Source: Nocardioides daedukensis (GTDB lineage: Bacteria; Actinomycetota; Actinomycetes; Propionibacteriales; Nocardioidaceae). Taken from it: a stretch of DNA of 64,000 bases. The stretch spans positions 1,612,001 to 1,676,000 of the forward strand of contig NZ_JACCAA010000001.1 of assembly GCF_013408415.1 (NCBI RefSeq), written 5' to 3'. Shown here piece by piece: positions 61,241-64,000 of this stretch (its first letter is position 1; each line of letters starts with the position of its first letter). Under the pieces are notes generated by a model. That model saw only the letters and a list, made by a program, of their open reading frames with translations, searched no databases and had not been told where the DNA came from. The position numbers and the translations under genes are program-made.

Positions 61241-61565
61241 CAACTGATGGGTTGGGGGGCGGGCTTCCAGCAACTGATGGGTTGGCGGGCCCGGCTCGCG
61301 AAACTGATGGGTTGGCGGGCCCGGCTCGCGAAACTGATGGGTTGGGGAGCCCGGCTCGCGAAACTGATGGGTTGGGGAGCCGAAACATCCAATAACGGGG
61401 ACCAAAGCATCAGTTAACCCGGCCCCTCTTCCCAAAGCATCAGTTAGCGCGGTCCGTCCGACCAATGCATCAGTTAACCCGGCCCCTCTTCCCAAAGCAT
61501 CAGTTAGCGCGGACCATCCGACCAACGCATCAGTTACCCCCAACCACTCCCCAACACATCAGTTA
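61241..61565. repeat. convergent 30-bp-period repeat array B
   Basis: Five forward cores (mAACTGATGGGTTGG) start at exactly 30-bp steps: 61241, 61271, 61301, 61331, 61361. After a 26-bp centre come six inverted cores (CCAANGCATCAGTTA and a final CCAACACATCAGTTA) at 61402, 61432, 61462, 61492, 61522 and 61551. Forward spacers are near-identical (SGGCGGGCCCGGCTCGCG-like); inverted spacers alternate two types with a 60-bp repeat. The two halves can fold on each other. It occupies the gap between flhB and flhA, and no coding gene lies in it. Confidence 0.97.
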
Positions 61566-61592
61566 CCCAGCCCCTTCGCAGGATAGAAAACC

Positions 61593-61619
61593 TCAGGTCC
61601 ACGCTCACCGAGCCGATCG
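61593..61619 (+). promoter_or_regulatory. sigma-28-like promoter of flhA
   Basis: TCAG (61593-61596), 15 bp, GCCGATCG (61612-61619). It lies 27 bp after the last repeat of array B and about 80 bp before the flhA ATG. Confidence 0.78.
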
Positions 61620-61701
61620 GACCCGAGACACCAGGAGGGTGTCAGCACCCCACGCCACGGACGGCGCGATTCTCAGCGACCCGTCCGGAAGGCAACACCA
61701 G

Positions 61702-63756
61702 ATGCCCGTCAAGCGCCTGACCCAGCTCGCGGTGCCCGTCGGCATCGTGTTCATCGTGGTGATGCTGGTCGTGCCGCTGCCTCCGGTCCTGCTCGACCTG
61801 CTGATCGCGCTGAACATCACCGGGGCGCTGCTGATCCTGCTCACCGCGATGTTCGTGAACCGGCCGCTGGAGTTCGCCGCGTTCCCCGCTGTGATCCTGG
61901 TGATGACCCTGTTCCGACTGGCCCTCAACGTGAGCGCCACCCGCCTGGTGCTGCTCGACGGTTATGCCGGCAAGGTGATCGACACGTTCGGTCACTTCGT
62001 GGTGGGCGGCTCGCTGATCGTGGGCCTGATCATCTTCGTGATCCTCCTGGTGATCCAGTTCGTCGTGATCACCAACGGTGCCGGCCGGGTCGCCGAGGTG
62101 GGCGCCCGCTTCACCCTCGACGCGATGCCCGGCAAGCAGATGGCGATCGACGCCGACCTCAACTCCGGCCTGATCGATGAGAACGAGGCCCGCAAGCGTC
62201 GTTCCGAGGTGCACGCCGAGGCGGACTTCTACGGCGCGATGGACGGTGCGTCGAAGTTCGTCAAGGGAGACGCGATCGCAGCGATTGTGATCACCCTGAT
62301 CAACCTGATCGGCGGCTTCGCGGTCGGCGTCGCCCAGCTCGGCATGCCGATGGGGGAGGCGGTCGAGACCTACAGCCTGCTCACCGTCGGCGACGGGCTG
62401 GTCTCCCAGATCCCGGCCCTGCTGCTCTCGGTGGCCACCGGCCTGATCGTCACCCGGTCGACGGCCGACGAGGACATGGGCTCCGACATCCTGCGCCAGA
62501 TCGGCCGACGACGGATGCCCCTGCAGGTGGCCGGTGCCGCGGCGATCTCGCTCTGCCTGATCCCCGGTCTGCCGAAGTTCCCCTTCCTGCTGGCCGGCGG
62601 CCTGATGCTGGTTCTCTCCAGCCGCATTCCCAAGGACGAGGAACAGCCCGAGAGCACTCCGGCCTCACTCGAGGCCGCGGCCACTGCACACCCGGACACT
62701 CCCGAGCAGTTGGTCGCCGAGATCCAGGTCGACCCCCTCGGTCTCGAGCTCTCCGCGGACATGATCGACCTGGTCGACACCTCCACCGGGGGCGACCTGC
62801 TCGACCGGGTCAAGGCCCTGCGCCGCAAGGTCGCCGGTGACATCGGCGTGGTCATCCCCCCGGTGCGCACTCGCGACAACCTGGACCTGCCCACCGCCAC
62901 CTATGCGATCAAGCTCTTCGGGGTCGAGGTGGCACGGGGTACGGCGCCCTCCGGCACCGTTCTCGCAATCGGCGACCACCTCGGCTCGATGCCCGGTGAG
63001 ACCACCCGCGAGCCGGTCTTCGGTCTCGATGCCAAGTGGATTCCTGCTGGGCTGCGGCACCAGGCCGAGCTCTCCGGCGCCACGGTGGTGGACCGCGCCT
63101 CGGTGATCACCACGCACCTGGCCGAGGTCGTCACTACCCACGCCGCCCGGCTGCTCGGCCGCGAGGACGTCCGGATGCTCACCGACGTGCTCAAGAAGAC
63201 CCACCCCGTGGTGGTCGAGGAGCTCACCCCGACCCAGCTCAGTCTCGGCGAGGTGCAGCGGGTCCTGCAGGGGCTGCTCGACGAGGGAGTCACGGTGCGC
63301 GACCTGGTCCGCATCTTCGAGGCGCTCTCCCTCAAGGCGCAGGCCACCAAGGAGCCGGAGGCGTTGGTGGAGGCGGCCCGCACGGCACTCGGTCCGGCCA
63401 TCGTGGCGCCGTACGCCGTCAACGGCACCGTCAACGTGATCAGCCTCGATCCGTTGCTCGAGCAGCGGATGCTCGAGGCGTTGCGGATGACCGAGGCAGG
63501 CGCGGTGATCGCCCTTGACGCCGCCACCGGGCAGCAAGTGCTCACCGAGATCCTGCGCATCGCCACCGAGGCCGAGAACCAGGACCTGCGCCCGGTGCTC
63601 GTGTGCTCGCCGCAGATCCGAGCGGGCGTACGCCGCATGGTCCAGCCCTCCATGGAGCGCCTGCCGGTGCTCTCCTACTCCGAACTCATCTCCACAGCGA
63701 ATGTCCGTTCCGTCGGCGTGGTCTCTGCCGACCAGACCCTGGCGGTGACCGCATGA
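61702..63756 (+). CDS. flhA: flagellar export protein FlhA
   Basis: 684 residues. Eight TM helices in the first 300 residues, the FHIPEP signature RFTLDAMPGKQMAIDADLNSGLIDENEARKRRSEVH, and a large cytoplasmic domain that forms the nonameric export ring (LLDEGVTVRDLVRIFEALS). ATG 61702; the frame is open back into the repeat array, but that part is not protein-like. Start of an operon with the small ORF downstream. Confidence 0.96.
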   Translation: MPVKRLTQLAVPVGIVFIVVMLVVPLPPVLLDLLIALNITGALLILLTAMFVNRPLEFAAFPAVILVMTLFRLALNVSATRLVLLDGYAGKVIDTFGHFVVGGSLIVGLIIFVILLVIQFVVITNGAGRVAEVGARFTLDAMPGKQMAIDADLNSGLIDENEARKRRSEVHAEADFYGAMDGASKFVKGDAIAAIVITLINLIGGFAVGVAQLGMPMGEAVETYSLLTVGDGLVSQIPALLLSVATGLIVTRSTADEDMGSDILRQIGRRRMPLQVAGAAAISLCLIPGLPKFPFLLAGGLMLVLSSRIPKDEEQPESTPASLEAAATAHPDTPEQLVAEIQVDPLGLELSADMIDLVDTSTGGDLLDRVKALRRKVAGDIGVVIPPVRTRDNLDLPTATYAIKLFGVEVARGTAPSGTVLAIGDHLGSMPGETTREPVFGLDAKWIPAGLRHQAELSGATVVDRASVITTHLAEVVTTHAARLLGREDVRMLTDVLKKTHPVVVEELTPTQLSLGEVQRVLQGLLDEGVTVRDLVRIFEALSLKAQATKEPEALVEAARTALGPAIVAPYAVNGTVNVISLDPLLEQRMLEALRMTEAGAVIALDAATGQQVLTEILRIATEAENQDLRPVLVCSPQIRAGVRRMVQPSMERLPVLSYSELISTANVRSVGVVSADQTLAVTA

Positions 63757-63989
63757 CCGAGTTGAACCCGGCCTCTCCCCCTGTCCTGTTGGCGGCGGCG
63801 TTGATCGTCTCGCCGGCACTGTGGGACGCGCTCGTCGTCGGCTCGATGCCGCTCGACACTGCCCTCACTCGCTTCCTCCTCGCGGTGGTCGCTGCGTGGG
63901 TGGTGCTGTCGGTGGCGGCCAACCTGCTGCCCGCGAGAGCGCCGGTGAAGAAGGACGAGCCGGACGTGAACCCGGCGCCCAAGCCTTGA
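63753..63989 (+). CDS. small membrane protein after flhA
   Basis: 78 residues, ATG overlapping the flhA stop (ATGA). Two hydrophobic stretches (VLLAAALIVSPALWDALVV and FLLAVVAAWVVLSVAANLL) are followed by a Lys/Pro/Asp tail. No family recognised. Coupling to flhA suggests a flagellar or membrane-linked role; inference only. Complete within the window. Confidence 0.75.
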   Translation: MTELNPASPPVLLAAALIVSPALWDALVVGSMPLDTALTRFLLAVVAAWVVLSVAANLLPARAPVKKDEPDVNPAPKP

Positions 63990-64000
63990 CCACGCCTAGT

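Noticed and set aside
58972..61410. 812-residue minus-strand ORF
   Set aside because: Exact antisense of fliQ, fliR and flhB, rich in Arg, His, Gln and Asp, no domain; a typical high-GC shadow frame.
61112..61543. Repetitive protein encoded by the array (either strand)
   Set aside because: The frames stay open only because 30 is divisible by three; they are low-complexity decapeptide repeats running into flhB or flhA, with no ribosome site.
61241..61565. CRISPR array
   Set aside because: Regular 30-bp period, but the conserved part is only 15 bp, spacers are repeated rather than unique, the array reverses orientation in the middle, and no cas gene is present.

Overview
The window is high-GC DNA with GTG starts, ATGA/GTGA stop-start overlaps and actinobacterial marker genes (SepX/GlpR, LytR-CpsA-Psr protein, DtxR-type regulator, DUF222-HNH protein). 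It carries an almost complete flagellar and chemotaxis locus without L- and P-ring genes, as expected of a motile Gram-positive. A Nocardioides-like or other Nocardioidaceae genome is the best guess, by inference only.

Layout. 1-3000: small accessory region of visibly lower GC, with a truncated Rhs toxin tip, a candidate immunity gene and an IS3-family insertion sequence, ending at a tRNA-Ala gene whose 3' end faces the island. 3398-8493 (minus): a UDPGP-type pyrophosphorylase, MoeA/Glp, MoaC, MoaB/Mog, a RimJ-like acetyltransferase and SepX/GlpR; this order recalls the actinobacterial Glp-GlpR cell-division locus. 8562-22417: housekeeping and hypothetical genes (formyl-THF cyclo-ligase, penicillin acylase, FmdB, SAF-domain protein, MscL, LCP protein, tRNA-Arg, ankyrin protein, SDR, sirtuin, DtxR/IdeR). 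22514-24268: a hotdog-like protein, then a NarL-type response regulator with a structured leader.

24324-63989: motility. Minus-strand operons encode CheA-CheW-receptor and FlgN-FlgK-FlgL-FliW (then CsrA). Plus-strand genes follow: FliA, flagellin, FliD-FliS-FliT-like, then (after an inserted DUF222-HNH gene) divergent cheB and cheR-cheY-cheX-cheY-orf. Next come flgBC-fliEFGHIJ-peptidase/transglycosylase-fliK-flgDE, flbD-motAB-fliL, fliMNOPQR-flhB and flhA-orf. Several operons are preceded by a sigma-28-like promoter of the form TCAR-N15-GCCGA. For cheB, cheR and fliM it lies exactly 7 nt before a GTG codon, which implies leaderless mRNAs and corrects the start sites.

The most unusual structure is a pair of non-coding repeat arrays with a 30-31 bp period, built on a 15-bp core (AACTGATGNNTTGG) in which a forward block faces an inverted block. 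One sits between flgE and flbD, the other between flhB and flhA. Each ends a short distance upstream of a sigma-28-like promoter. I do not recognise this as a described element. A second notable signal is a CsrA-type AGGA tetraloop hairpin in the flagellin leader, matching the csrA and fliW genes nearby.
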